Source: Rhodothermales bacterium
GTDB taxonomy: Bacteria > Bacteroidota > Rhodothermia > Rhodothermales > JAHQVL01
Length of the DNA stretch: 14,908 nucleotides
Reading direction: 5' to 3'
Assembly (NCBI GenBank): GCA_041391505.1
Contig: JAWKNW010000052.1
Coordinates: 1-14,908, forward strand
The translations under genes and the position numbers were made by a program. This document shows, in pieces, positions 1-6,719 of the stretch; the stretch's first letter is position 1, and the number at the start of each line of letters is the position of its first letter. The notes beneath the pieces were generated by a model. That model was not told the origin of the DNA and did no database searches. It saw only the letters and a list, made by a program, of their open reading frames with translations.

Positions 1-663
1 ATCCACGAAGAGTGCGCGCTCCTCGGTGAGCGAGCGGCTGTCGCTTGCGCCCGGATCGGAGAGCACCACTCCCCCGTAGGTCGGCAGGATGCGCGCATAG
101 CGCAGAATGCCCGGCACGTGCTCCGCCATGGTCGGGCCGAAGGCGAGCACGCTCGTGGCGCTGACTCCCTCCTGTCCGTCTCCGCGCGTATAACCAAACG
201 TGGCCCTGTACAGCCGGTCCTTCTTCGTGTTGAACGCGTCGAAATTCGTCTCGAACGCCACGTACTGGAAAAGCAGCAGGCAACAGGCCATCCCCAGCGT
301 CAGGCCGGCGATGTTGATGAAACTGTAGCCTTTCTGCCGGCGCAGGGTGCGCAGCGCGATCTTCAGATAATTCCCGAGCATCGTGGCCCTCGATCGCAGC
401 TCATCCATCACCTGGCTTCGCCGGCGAAGCTTGCCCCAGTACACCCTGCGGTACGCCGGCTCGGCGTCAGCCAGGTCCCCGAGCGCGCGCACGGCTTCCC
501 GAAACGCTGCCTCATCCGACATCCCCTGGTGCCTAAGTTCCGCCATATGGGCACGCAGATGCACCTCCAGTTCGTCCAGGTCTTCCGTGAGAAAACCCTG
601 CCGGCGAACCTGAAACTGACGCCACGTCGCCAGCGCCGTCTTGAGATCGAATCGAGATTCCAT
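1..663 (-). CDS. ABC transporter permease, FtsX/MacB type, N-terminal part (cut by window edge)
   Basis: The frame is open for 221 codons from an ATG at 663 to the window edge, so only the N-terminus is seen. Residues 1 to about 85 form a charged helical prefix (ELEVHLRAHMAELRHQGM) like the cytoplasmic prefix found on permeases encoded next to padR genes. From residue 96 the standard Bacteroidota-type FtsX start follows (MLGNYLKIALRTLRRQ), then one membrane segment at about 113-135 and the beginning of the extracytoplasmic domain (NFDAFNTKKDRLYRATF). Such proteins form the membrane part of MacB-like exporters or lipoprotein/peptide transporters; the substrate cannot be inferred. The start is supported by a GGTGAGG ribosome binding site that overlaps the padR stop, and only 7 bases separate the two genes, so they are very probably one operon controlled by PadR. 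Confidence 0.9.
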   Translation of the reverse strand, partial: MESRFDLKTALATWRQFQVRRQGFLTEDLDELEVHLRAHMAELRHQGMSDEAAFREAVRALGDLADAEPAYRRVYWGKLRRRSQVMDELRSRATMLGNYLKIALRTLRRQKGYSFINIAGLTLGMACCLLLFQYVAFETNFDAFNTKKDRLYRATFGYTRGDGQEGVSATSVLAFGPTMAEHVPGILRYARILPTYGGVVLSDPGASDSRSLTEERALFVD

Positions 664-670
664 CGCTACC

Positions 671-1018
671 TCACCGTGCGGGCTGAAGGTGAACATCCGG
701 GCCCCACAGACGCACCAGTATGGCGTTCAGATCGAGCCAGGACTGCTTCTCCCCCGCTAACGCCAGCGCGCCGCGTTCGGTCAGACGGTAATATTTGCGG
801 TCCGGGCCTTCCTCGGACGGCCGCCAGAACGCCTCGATCAGGCCCTGATTCTCAAGGCCATGAAGGAGGGGATAGAGCTTGCCGGGCGTCCACTGGATTT
901 GCCCGTCGGAGATCGTCCGTACGCGCTGGATGATTTCGTAACCGTACATCGCCTGGTCGGCGAGGAGGGTCAGGATAATGGGCCTCACGGAGGCCGCGAC
1001 AAGCGGTTTGGGTAGCAT
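671..1018 (-). CDS. PadR family transcriptional regulator
   Basis: This 115-residue protein has the PadR winged-helix fold: ILTLLADQAMYGYEIIQRV for helices 1-2, the WTPGKLYPLLHGLENQGLI recognition-helix region, and a wing (GPDRKYYRLTERG). It belongs to the short PadR class with a brief C-terminal dimerisation helix. PadR proteins usually repress adjacent genes and lose DNA binding on sensing a small molecule. Here it sits 7 bases upstream of an FtsX-type permease, a pairing common for transporters whose permease carries a helical prefix. An AT-rich palindrome lies just in front of its start codon, suggesting autoregulation of the operon. No convincing ribosome binding site precedes the ATG, so the start rests on the usual PadR N-terminus rather than on an SD signal. 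The ligand is unknown. Confidence 0.93.
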   Translation of the reverse strand: MLPKPLVAASVRPIILTLLADQAMYGYEIIQRVRTISDGQIQWTPGKLYPLLHGLENQGLIEAFWRPSEEGPDRKYYRLTERGALALAGEKQSWLDLNAILVRLWGPDVHLQPAR

Positions 1019-1030
1019 GGTGGCCGGGTT

Positions 1031-1068
1031 CGTAGATGCTATATACGATTTTTATATAGCCATCTACG
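1031..1068 (-). promoter_or_regulatory. Probable PadR operator/promoter palindrome
   Basis: The arms CGTAGATGCTATATA (1031-1045) and TATATAGCCATCTACG (1053-1068) are inverted copies differing by one extra base, around a 7-base centre. The element begins 12 bases upstream of the padR start and is far more AT-rich than its surroundings; its TATATA parts could also supply a -10 element. Position and symmetry fit an autoregulatory operator for a dimeric PadR protein. Binding is inferred. Confidence 0.65.
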
Positions 1069-1139
1069 ACGCCTGCCGAATCGGGTTTCAAACGCCAGGT
1101 GGGTGGGATGCGGTTTGAGGTGAAATCGCCGCAGCCGGC

Positions 1140-1505
1140 TTACTCCGAGGCCGCGTTTGGATCGGGGTGGAACTGGATCTCTCGGACCTCGACCACCGCG
1201 CCCCAGACCATCCCCTTGCGCGCCCAGTCGAGCGCTTCTTCGAGATGTGCGGCTTCGAGAATCAACAGGCCGCCGATGTGCTCTTTGGTCTCGATGTACG
1301 GCCCGTCGGTGACGGTGATCTTGCCATCGGGCTGCGGCCGCAGGGTCTTGGTCTCGCTGGCCGGGGTAAGGCCGCAGGCAAACTTCCGGGCGCCGGCGGC
1401 GATGAGTTCGCGGTTCACCGCGTAGATCGTTTCGACCATCTCTTCTGTGAGCGTGGACGGGTCGAAATCGTCGGGCAGATAACTGGCAATCAGATACTGA
1501 GGCAT
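1140..1505 (-). CDS. YCII-related DGPF-domain protein (ECF42 partner)
   Basis: This 121-residue protein is of the YCII/DGPF family. The defining motif is at about residues 66-80 (TVTDGPYIETKEHIGG), followed by the helix HLEEALDWARKG, and the N-terminal strand is MPQYLIASYLPDD. DGPF proteins form ferredoxin-like dimers; their biochemical function is not established. The family is characteristically encoded next to ECF42 sigma factors, as here: the sigma factor gene lies directly upstream on the same strand with 167 bases between. The gap is large enough for an own promoter, and a fitting ECF42-type motif is present in it. The ATG has no clear ribosome binding site. The family call is firm and the role is inferred from context. 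Confidence 0.93.
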   Translation of the reverse strand: MPQYLIASYLPDDFDPSTLTEEMVETIYAVNRELIAAGARKFACGLTPASETKTLRPQPDGKITVTDGPYIETKEHIGGLLILEAAHLEEALDWARKGMVWGAVVEVREIQFHPDPNAASE

Positions 1506-1589
1506 GGTGATGCGTTGGCTAAGGGTTCGATGTTCAGGCGCTATCGGGTGCCGGGCACGTTGTGACCGGTGATCGCGCTACACCAGATA

Positions 1590-1615
1590 GTCGTCCGGCC
1601 GATCCGAAATCGACA
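1590..1615 (-). promoter_or_regulatory. Candidate ECF42-dependent promoter of the DGPF gene
   Basis: Read on the minus strand: TGTCGA (1615-1610), a 16-base spacer, then CGAC (1593-1590). As I recall from work on ECF42 in Streptomyces, promoters of this group carry TGTCGA at -35 and CG(A/T)C at -10. The site lies between the sigma gene and the DGPF gene, about 85 bases upstream of the DGPF start. TGTCGA alone occurs by chance elsewhere in the window, so the support comes from the spaced pair and its position. Confidence 0.55.
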
Positions 1616-1672
1616 GCGGCGCCGAAATTTATTTTGACCGTCCCCACGCGACACGCACGACCCGCGCCGGAT

Positions 1673-2923
1673 TCACGCGAGCTGCCGGATTCGCTCGGCG
1701 AGGAAATGCCGCTCCGGTTCCTGCTGGGTCAGCGCCAGCGCGCTTTCGTAGGAGGCTTTCGCCTCTGCGCTCAGACCGAGCCGGCGCAGCAGGTCGGCGC
1801 GGGCGGCGTGGGCGAGCGGGTACGCCGTCAGGAGGCCCCGCGCCAGCAGCGCATCGATCTCCGCCAGGCCGGCCTCGGGTCCCTCGCACTCCGCAAGGGC
1901 CACCGCGCGGTTCAGTTCGACTACCGGCGAGGGGTGCATCTCCAGCAGCCGGTCGTACAGCCGCGTGATCTCGCGCCAGTCCGTTTCCGCCGTGGAGGCG
2001 CTTTCGGCATGCACGGCCGCGATGGCCGCCTGCAACGTGTAGGCGCCGAACCGGCCCGATCCGAGCGCCTGCCGGGTGAGCGCGATGCCTTCGGCGATGA
2101 GGGCGCGGTCCCACATCGACCGGTCCTGCGCCTCCAGCAGGATGAGGCTGCCGTCGGGCGCGGCGCGGGCGGCGCGGCGGGATTCCTGCAGCAGCATCAG
2201 CCCGAGCAGTCCGGTCGCCTCGGGTTCATCGATGGCCTGAAGCGGCAGCAGGTCGATCACGAGGCGGCCCAGGCGGATGGCTTCGCGGCTCAGTTCGGCG
2301 CGCGTAGCATCAGCGGAATACCCTTCGTTGAAGATCAGGTAGACGACCTGCAGAACGGACGCCAGCCGCTCCGGCACGTCCTGCGGCGCCGGCACCTGGT
2401 AGGGGATCCGTTTTTCCCGGATGACCGCCTTGGCGCGCACGATGCGCTGGGCCAGCGTCGCCGGCGCGACCAGAAAGGCCCGGGCGATCTCGGGTGTCGT
2501 CAGGCCGCAGACTTCGCGCAGGGTGAGCGCCACCTGGGCTTCCTGCGGCAGGACGGGGTGGCAGCAGGTGAAGATGAGCCGGAGCCGATCGTCTTCGATC
2601 GCGTCATCGCTCGCAGCAAGATCCGGATCGGCCTCCTCGAACGCCGCGTCCGTGTCGGGAGTCATCTCCAACGGTGTCCGGTCGCGCCGCGCGCGCCGGC
2701 GGAGGCCGTCGATGGCCTTGAAGCGCGCCGTCGAGATCAGCCAGGGCCGCGGGTTGGCGGGCACCCCCGTCCGCGGCCACGCCTCGAGCGCCGCCGCGAA
2801 GGCTTCTTGCATCGCCTCTTCCGCCAGATCCAGGTCTCCGAGGAGGCGCACCAGCGTCGCCAGCACCCGGCCCGACTCCGCGCGGTACAGCGTTTCAATG
2901 GTTTTGTTGAGGGGTTCGGGCAC
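1673..2923 (-). CDS. ECF42-group RNA polymerase sigma factor with long TPR-like C-terminal extension
   Basis: This 416-residue protein is about twice the length of a classical ECF sigma factor. Sigma-2 spans about 10-80 (DLAEEAMQEAFAAALEAWP, then WLISTARFKAIDGLRRRARR). Sigma-4 spans about 112-170 (LRLIFTCCHPVL, LTTPEIARAFLV). The rest is a helical extension with two group hallmarks, YLIFNEGY at 195-202 and SPVVELNRAVALAE at about 332-345, and TPR-like helix pairs near the end. No anti-sigma gene is nearby; in ECF42 proteins the extension itself is thought to control activity. The neighbour downstream is the DGPF partner gene, which fixes the group. The start is a GTG: the only other in-frame sequence before the upstream stop has no better start, and the N-terminus matches family length. 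No ribosome binding site is visible. Confidence 0.93.
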   Translation of the reverse strand: MPEPLNKTIETLYRAESGRVLATLVRLLGDLDLAEEAMQEAFAAALEAWPRTGVPANPRPWLISTARFKAIDGLRRRARRDRTPLEMTPDTDAAFEEADPDLAASDDAIEDDRLRLIFTCCHPVLPQEAQVALTLREVCGLTTPEIARAFLVAPATLAQRIVRAKAVIREKRIPYQVPAPQDVPERLASVLQVVYLIFNEGYSADATRAELSREAIRLGRLVIDLLPLQAIDEPEATGLLGLMLLQESRRAARAAPDGSLILLEAQDRSMWDRALIAEGIALTRQALGSGRFGAYTLQAAIAAVHAESASTAETDWREITRLYDRLLEMHPSPVVELNRAVALAECEGPEAGLAEIDALLARGLLTAYPLAHAARADLLRRLGLSAEAKASYESALALTQQEPERHFLAERIRQLA

Positions 2924-2956
2924 AGGAGGAGACGGGTTGGCGAGCTGACTTGCCGG

Positions 2957-2990
2957 CGTATTTCATCAACGACCGTATTTCATCATCGAC
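2957..2990 (-). repeat. Tandem 17-bp direct repeat upstream of the sigma gene
   Basis: Two adjacent 17-base units, GTCGATGATGAAATACG and GTCGTTGATGAAATACG on the minus strand, differ at one position. They cover the sulfatase stop codon and end about 33 bases before the sigma factor GTG. Tandem spaced copies in front of a regulator could be activator or repressor sites; a chance duplication is equally possible. Confidence 0.75.
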
Positions 2991-4517
2991 CTGCATTCCC
3001 CATACCATAATCCGCCCCCGACAGGCTCTCCAGCACGGACGCCTGCCAGGCCTCGAGCGCGGCCTGCATCGTCGCCGCTACGGCGGGCTCGCGGCCGGCG
3101 AGGTCGACGGTTTCAGCCGGGTCGGCCTCGATGTCGAACAGTTCGAGCACCGGGGCGCTATCGGGGCCGTCGCGGACGACCAGCTTGTACCGGTTGTCCA
3201 CCATCGCGCGGGGGCCACGGCGGTCGCCGGCGGTGATTTCGGGGAAACGGTAGTTCGTGAAATTGCGCGTGGCGATGCCGTTCATCAGCTTGACGAGCGG
3301 CGTGGTGCCGCGCTGCAGGTCGGGGTCGATCCAGGGCTGGAGGTCCCGGCCGGCGAGCTGCCGCGTGTCGTACTGCCAGAAAAAGATGGGCTCGGGGCGC
3401 GTGTCGAGCGTGCCGTCGAGCACCGGGCCGAGGTCGCGCCCGTCCAGGGGCCGGCCGGAGGGCACGGACACGCCGGCGATCGCGGCGAGCGTCGGGAGGA
3501 AGTCGCTGGTGACGGCCGGCACGCGTGTCGCACACGGCGTCGCGATCCGCGCCGGCCACTCGACGACGGCGGGCACCCGCGTCCCGCCCTCGTAGACATC
3601 GCCCTTGGCGCCCCGCAGCGGCGTATCGACGCTCTCGCCGGGCGGCGTCCCGTTGTCGCCGACGTACCACACGATCGTGTTGTCGCGCAGATCCTGATCG
3701 CGCAGATAGTCGCGTAGCCGGCCGATGGCGCGGTCCATGGCGGTGATTTCGGCGTAGCGTTCGCGGAGGGCGTCGCCGAGGGCGCGGCGCACGGGGCGGC
3801 CGGTCTCGTTCGAGGTCAGCGTGATGGAGTCGCGGCCGGCATAGCGGGCCGGCAGGTCGTCGTACAGCGCGAGGTCTTCGGGCAGCCCGCTGTAGGGCTC
3901 GTGCGGCGAGGCGAACCAGACGAACGCCAGGAAGGGGCGGTCCTGCTCCCGGGCCTCGTCGATGAATCGGAGGGTCCGGTCGATCAGCACCGCCGAACTT
4001 TCGCCCGGGTAGACGCGGGGCGGGCCGCCGTTGTCCGACAGCGGCGGATCGAGTTCGAAGAAGTTGTCGTGCGAGAGCCATTCGTCGAAGCCCATCGCGC
4101 CCGGGTTGGTGGGCGACGCCGCATCGACGGGGCCCACGTGCCACTTCCCGAAATGCCCACGCAGGTAGCCGGCCTCGCCCAGCAGATCGGCGAGGGTGAT
4201 CTCCTCGGGGCGGATCGAGTAGTTGGGCGTGAAGGTGCCGTAGCGGTTCGGGTGCCGTCCCGTGAGGATGCTGCCGCGCGTGGGCGAGCAGGTCGGGTGG
4301 GCGGCGTAGAAGTGGTCGAACCGGAGCCCTTCCGCGGCCATGGCGTCCAGCACCGGGGTCCGGACGACCGGGTGCCCGTTGTAACCGGTCTCCTCCCAGC
4401 CGTGGTCATCCCTGAGGAGCAGGATGATGTTGGGCGCGGGCGGGGCGGGGCGTCAGGCCGGCAGCCGGCGAGGGCGACGACGAAAGCAGGGCGATCCAGG
4501 GGAACGAACGATTTCAT
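2983..4517 (-). CDS. Type I sulfatase, lipoprotein-type signal, with apparent frameshift near the N-terminus
   Basis: This is a family S1 (formylglycine-dependent) sulfatase that would hydrolyse sulfate esters, probably of sulfated polysaccharides, at the cell surface. In the main frame (from about 4445 down) the protein reads PNIILLLRDDHGW, with the metal-binding Asp pair, then TPVLDAMAAEGLRF, the maturation motif CSPTRGSILTG (Cys to be converted to formylglycine), a GKWHVG segment, SPHEPYSGLP, and WYVGDNGT. The N-terminal signal MKSFVPLDR...ALAGC has a perfect lipobox (LAGC) but lies in another frame, starting at the ATG at 4517. In the main frame a TGA at about 4456-4454 blocks upstream extension. 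One missing base in the C/G tract at about 4436-4455 would join the two frames. Without it, translation could begin only beyond the essential Asp pair. I read this as one intact gene with an indel, possibly a sequencing error. Confidence 0.85.
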
Positions 4518-4579
4518 GGCTCAGGGGTGTGCGTGGCCGGGCTCGGGTTGTCGTAGGACGCCTCGGTGCCTGTAGGCAT

Positions 4580-5050
4580 CTACCGTGTTTGGAGCACGAT
4601 GGACTGATAGACAAATTCAATGGATTCGACCGCAAATTCGTCGCGTGACGCGTTTGCCAGGGGTGCCGCGGTGTAGCGAACCGGAAAGGCCTGATGCACC
4701 GTCCAGACCGCCGCCGGCAATCCCTCCTCATCCTGCAGACTGAGGGTCATCGTCCTGGTCTCGATGGCGCCTGACAGATTCCCCTGATGCATCATCTCGA
4801 CCCAGTCCCAGAACTTCGTACGCCGGAGAATCCCTCGTTTCAAGGTCAGTTTTGGCTGCGCGGAGAGCGGCGGCGGGTTGTGTAACGAGAAATTCGGACG
4901 TTCCGACGACGGTTCGTCGAGGGGCACCGATCCGGCATCGATACCGGAGACTTCCTGGAACCACATCACATCTTCTTCGCAGCGTATTTCAAAGTAAAAC
5001 GGCCGCAAAAAAGACGAGCCGGAAGCGTCAAGGGGTCGGTTTTGATCCAT
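4580..5050 (-). CDS. Phage tail tube-like protein (T4 gp19/Afp1 family), isolated
   Basis: This 156-residue protein fits the family of tail-tube proteins of contractile phages and extracellular contractile injection systems. It has FYFEI and VMWFQEVSGIDAG near residues 18-40, the hallmark KLTLKRGIL (about 67-75), KFWDWVEMM, then LSLQDEEGLPAAVW and the closing FAVESIEFVYQSIVLQ. Family members stack as hexamers to form the inner tube. The usual length is about 145-155 residues, so it appears complete. The oddity is context: the neighbours are a sulfatase and a TspO-type gene, with no sheath, baseplate, LysM adaptor or AAA ATPase gene in the window. It may be a leftover of a lost injection-system locus, or a relocated extra tube protein. 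The ATG is chosen by family length; no good ribosome binding site is visible. Confidence 0.82.
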   Translation of the reverse strand: MDQNRPLDASGSSFLRPFYFEIRCEEDVMWFQEVSGIDAGSVPLDEPSSERPNFSLHNPPPLSAQPKLTLKRGILRRTKFWDWVEMMHQGNLSGAIETRTMTLSLQDEEGLPAAVWTVHQAFPVRYTAAPLANASRDEFAVESIEFVYQSIVLQTR

Positions 5051-5123
5051 GAGAGCTGCGTGATACCGTTGTTACCGATTGGAGCGGTGCCACGCGCGGC
5101 GCCCCCTCAGCACATGCTGCAGG

Positions 5124-5152
5124 TCGCGCCACGCGAGATCGTCGTGGCGCGA
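5124..5152 (-). terminator. Strong hairpin directly after the TspO-family gene
   Basis: Perfect 10-base arms TCGCGCCACG (5124-5133) and CGTGGCGCGA (5143-5152) enclose a 9-base loop and begin immediately behind the stop codon of the TspO-family gene. There is no T run after the stem, so it is not a classical intrinsic terminator, but its position suits a transcript end or 3' stabiliser. Confidence 0.55.
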
Positions 5153-5638
5153 TCACACCAGCCCTTGAACACGCATTTCTCCGAGTACGATGGCGGTGGC
5201 GTAGGTCGTCCAGAGTGCGACGGGCAGGATGAGCAGGCCGGCGCGCGCGTTGAGCGCCCCGACGCCGTACGCCGCCACGAGCGCCAGCCCGATCACGACG
5301 AGGTTGCCGATCAATCCAAACCAGAGCGCCGAGACACCCGTCAGCCGGGCCAGTCCGATGGTGTAGTACGCATACGACGCACAGACCACGGCCAGGATCA
5401 AGATCAGCCAATCCGCTCCCGTGCCGGGATGCGCTTTGAGCAGCAGATAACGCGCCGTGCCGAGCAGGGTAAAGAGTACGAACCAGGCCAGCGGGATGAC
5501 ATATCCGGGCGGCTCGAACCACAACCGCTGGCGCGCTTCTTCTTCGTTGAAATCGATGCCGAAGAACGAAGCCGGAATATTGATGCCTATTAAAATGGCA
5601 TACATCAAAACGATGTTGACGAGCAGCGAACCGTTCAT
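5153..5638 (-). CDS. TspO/MBR family membrane protein
   Basis: This 161-residue, very hydrophobic protein has five likely membrane helices, the layout of TspO/MBR (tryptophan-rich sensory protein, translocator) proteins. Family signatures are FEPPGYVIPLAWFVLFTLLGTARYLLL around residues 40-66, matching the PPxW..VW..LY block, and the last helix AGLLILPVALWTTYATAIVLGEM, matching LLPYLxWxxFAxxLN. It has fewer tryptophans than classical members. TspO proteins bind porphyrins and other hydrophobic ligands in the membrane and modulate stress responses. The frame is open further upstream to 5911, but an ideal AAGGAGG ribosome binding site stands 6 bases before the ATG at 5638 and the length then matches the family. 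A strong hairpin follows the stop. The assignment is good at fold level; the ligand is unknown. Confidence 0.8.
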   Translation of the reverse strand: MNGSLLVNIVLMYAILIGINIPASFFGIDFNEEEARQRLWFEPPGYVIPLAWFVLFTLLGTARYLLLKAHPGTGADWLILILAVVCASYAYYTIGLARLTGVSALWFGLIGNLVVIGLALVAAYGVGALNARAGLLILPVALWTTYATAIVLGEMRVQGLV

Positions 5639-5827
5639 AGTGCCTCCTTTACGAAGCGATGTCCCATTGTAGGCCGCCCGATAACCAAGCGGCGGATGCC
5701 TGACCACATTATGCCGTACGCATCTCGACAAGCGCGCCGCACCTCGTGCCTGGTCAAGACACAATGGGGAGCCGTGACTTCCGGCGCCAACGGCGCTTCG
5801 CGAGGCAGATACGAACCGTGGAGGGAG

Positions 5828-5842
5828 GCGCCTTTCAGGCGC
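5828..5842. other. Intergenic region 5639-5923 with a short hairpin
   Basis: The 285 bases between the TspO-family start and the membrane-protein stop contain no convincing gene. The only structure I see is a 6-base stem, GCGCCT and AGGCGC, with a 3-base loop, about 80 bases behind the stop of the upstream gene. A TACAAT at 5671-5666 on the minus strand, about 28 bases before the TspO-family start, could be a -10 element, but no matching -35 is apparent. Confidence 0.3.
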
Positions 5843-5923
5843 GCCGCCGGCAAGATAGTTCGCGCTACGTGGCGGCACAAATCGACAGCCAGCCGTCCAA
5901 CACGGCCTCACGCGGTACGACCT

Positions 5924-6595
5924 TCAGGACCTCGCACCCACGACGCCGGCGACTGCCGCGTCTTCGGCCCTGGCCGCGTCCTGCCGGATCGGCCAGACGC
6001 CGGCCAGCACAAACCACAGCGACACGCCGAGGTGAGCGATCGGAAAAAGAACGCCGGCCCAGTCGACCTCGATGATAAACACCAGCCACATGACACTGCC
6101 ATAGGCGACGGCGGCGATCATGCCCAGCCACCCTATCCACGGCGACCCGAGCAACCGTTCGCGCTGCCCCACGCCGATGAGGCCGATCAAGGCAGCCGCA
6201 AAGGGCGTGAAGGCGAGGGTGGAAAGCCACAGGTGGGTGGTCAGCACCGGCGTCGACATGCCCCCGTGAAACGCTGTGCCCGACACCGCGTCGGCGTCGA
6301 CGTACGCCATGGTGTGCAGTCCCATCTCGATGACCTGAAACACGGCCAGCACGAGCGTCGCACGGAGCCACCGGTCCATCGCCGGCGGGACGGAGACGGC
6401 GCGGCGATACGCCACCAATCCCGCAACCAGCATCAGGAAGCCGACAAATACCGCCGCATGTGCGGGAATCCAGGCGGGATTGACCAGCATCTCCGCCATC
6501 GTCATGCCCCGGGGATGACTGAACGAGCCTGCGAAGTACAGCAGACCTCCGGATACGAACAGCCCGCGCCACAGGCGGGATGGGTCACGTCTCAT
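5924..6595 (-). CDS. Integral membrane protein, function unknown
   Basis: A 223-residue protein with about six hydrophobic segments: roughly 8-25 (LFVSGGLLYFAGSF), 40-62 (AHAAVFVGFLMLVAGLVAY), 78-95 (LVLAVFQVIEMGLH), 120-145 (LSTLAFTPFAAALIGLIGV), 153-177 (WLGMIAAVAYGSVMWLVFII) and 182-203 (LFPIAHLGVSLWFVLAGVWP). I do not recognise a named family or catalytic motif; His residues near the membrane edge (FSHPRG, GLHTMAY, FHGG) are visible, but no metal or haem site can be claimed. The frame is open to 6736, but the ATG at 6595 is preceded by AAGGTG at good spacing and gives a clean topology. It lies 100 bases downstream of the AraC-type regulator on the same strand and might be its target. Confidence 0.78.
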   Translation of the reverse strand: MRRDPSRLWRGLFVSGGLLYFAGSFSHPRGMTMAEMLVNPAWIPAHAAVFVGFLMLVAGLVAYRRAVSVPPAMDRWLRATLVLAVFQVIEMGLHTMAYVDADAVSGTAFHGGMSTPVLTTHLWLSTLAFTPFAAALIGLIGVGQRERLLGSPWIGWLGMIAAVAYGSVMWLVFIIEVDWAGVLFPIAHLGVSLWFVLAGVWPIRQDAARAEDAAVAGVVGARS

Positions 6596-6687
6596 GGAAT
6601 CACCTTGCTTCGGATGGAGTGTTGTGTTTGCCAGCCGCAAGATCGGCGATTCGAAAACCCGACGATTGTATGAAACGGACCAGGCTA

Positions 6688-6719
6688 CCGGGTCTTCACG
6701 GATAAAAAACGTGACCCGG
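6688..6719 (-). terminator. Hairpin overlapping the araC-type gene stop
   Basis: CCGGGT (6688-6693) pairs with ACCCGG (6714-6719) and CACG (6697-6700) with CGTG (6710-6713), with a 3-base bulge on one side and a loop that is T-rich on the minus strand. The hairpin spans the last codons and stop of the regulator gene, where a transcript end would be expected. Confidence 0.4.

Noticed and set aside
1562..3010. Very long plus-strand frame of 482 codons
   Set aside because: It lies opposite the ECF42 sigma factor gene, has low-complexity Arg/Gly/Gln-rich composition without motifs, and is a GC-driven shadow.
5639..5911. N-terminal extension of the TspO-family protein
   Set aside because: The added residues have no motif or signal, and an ideal AAGGAGG stands directly before the ATG at 5638.
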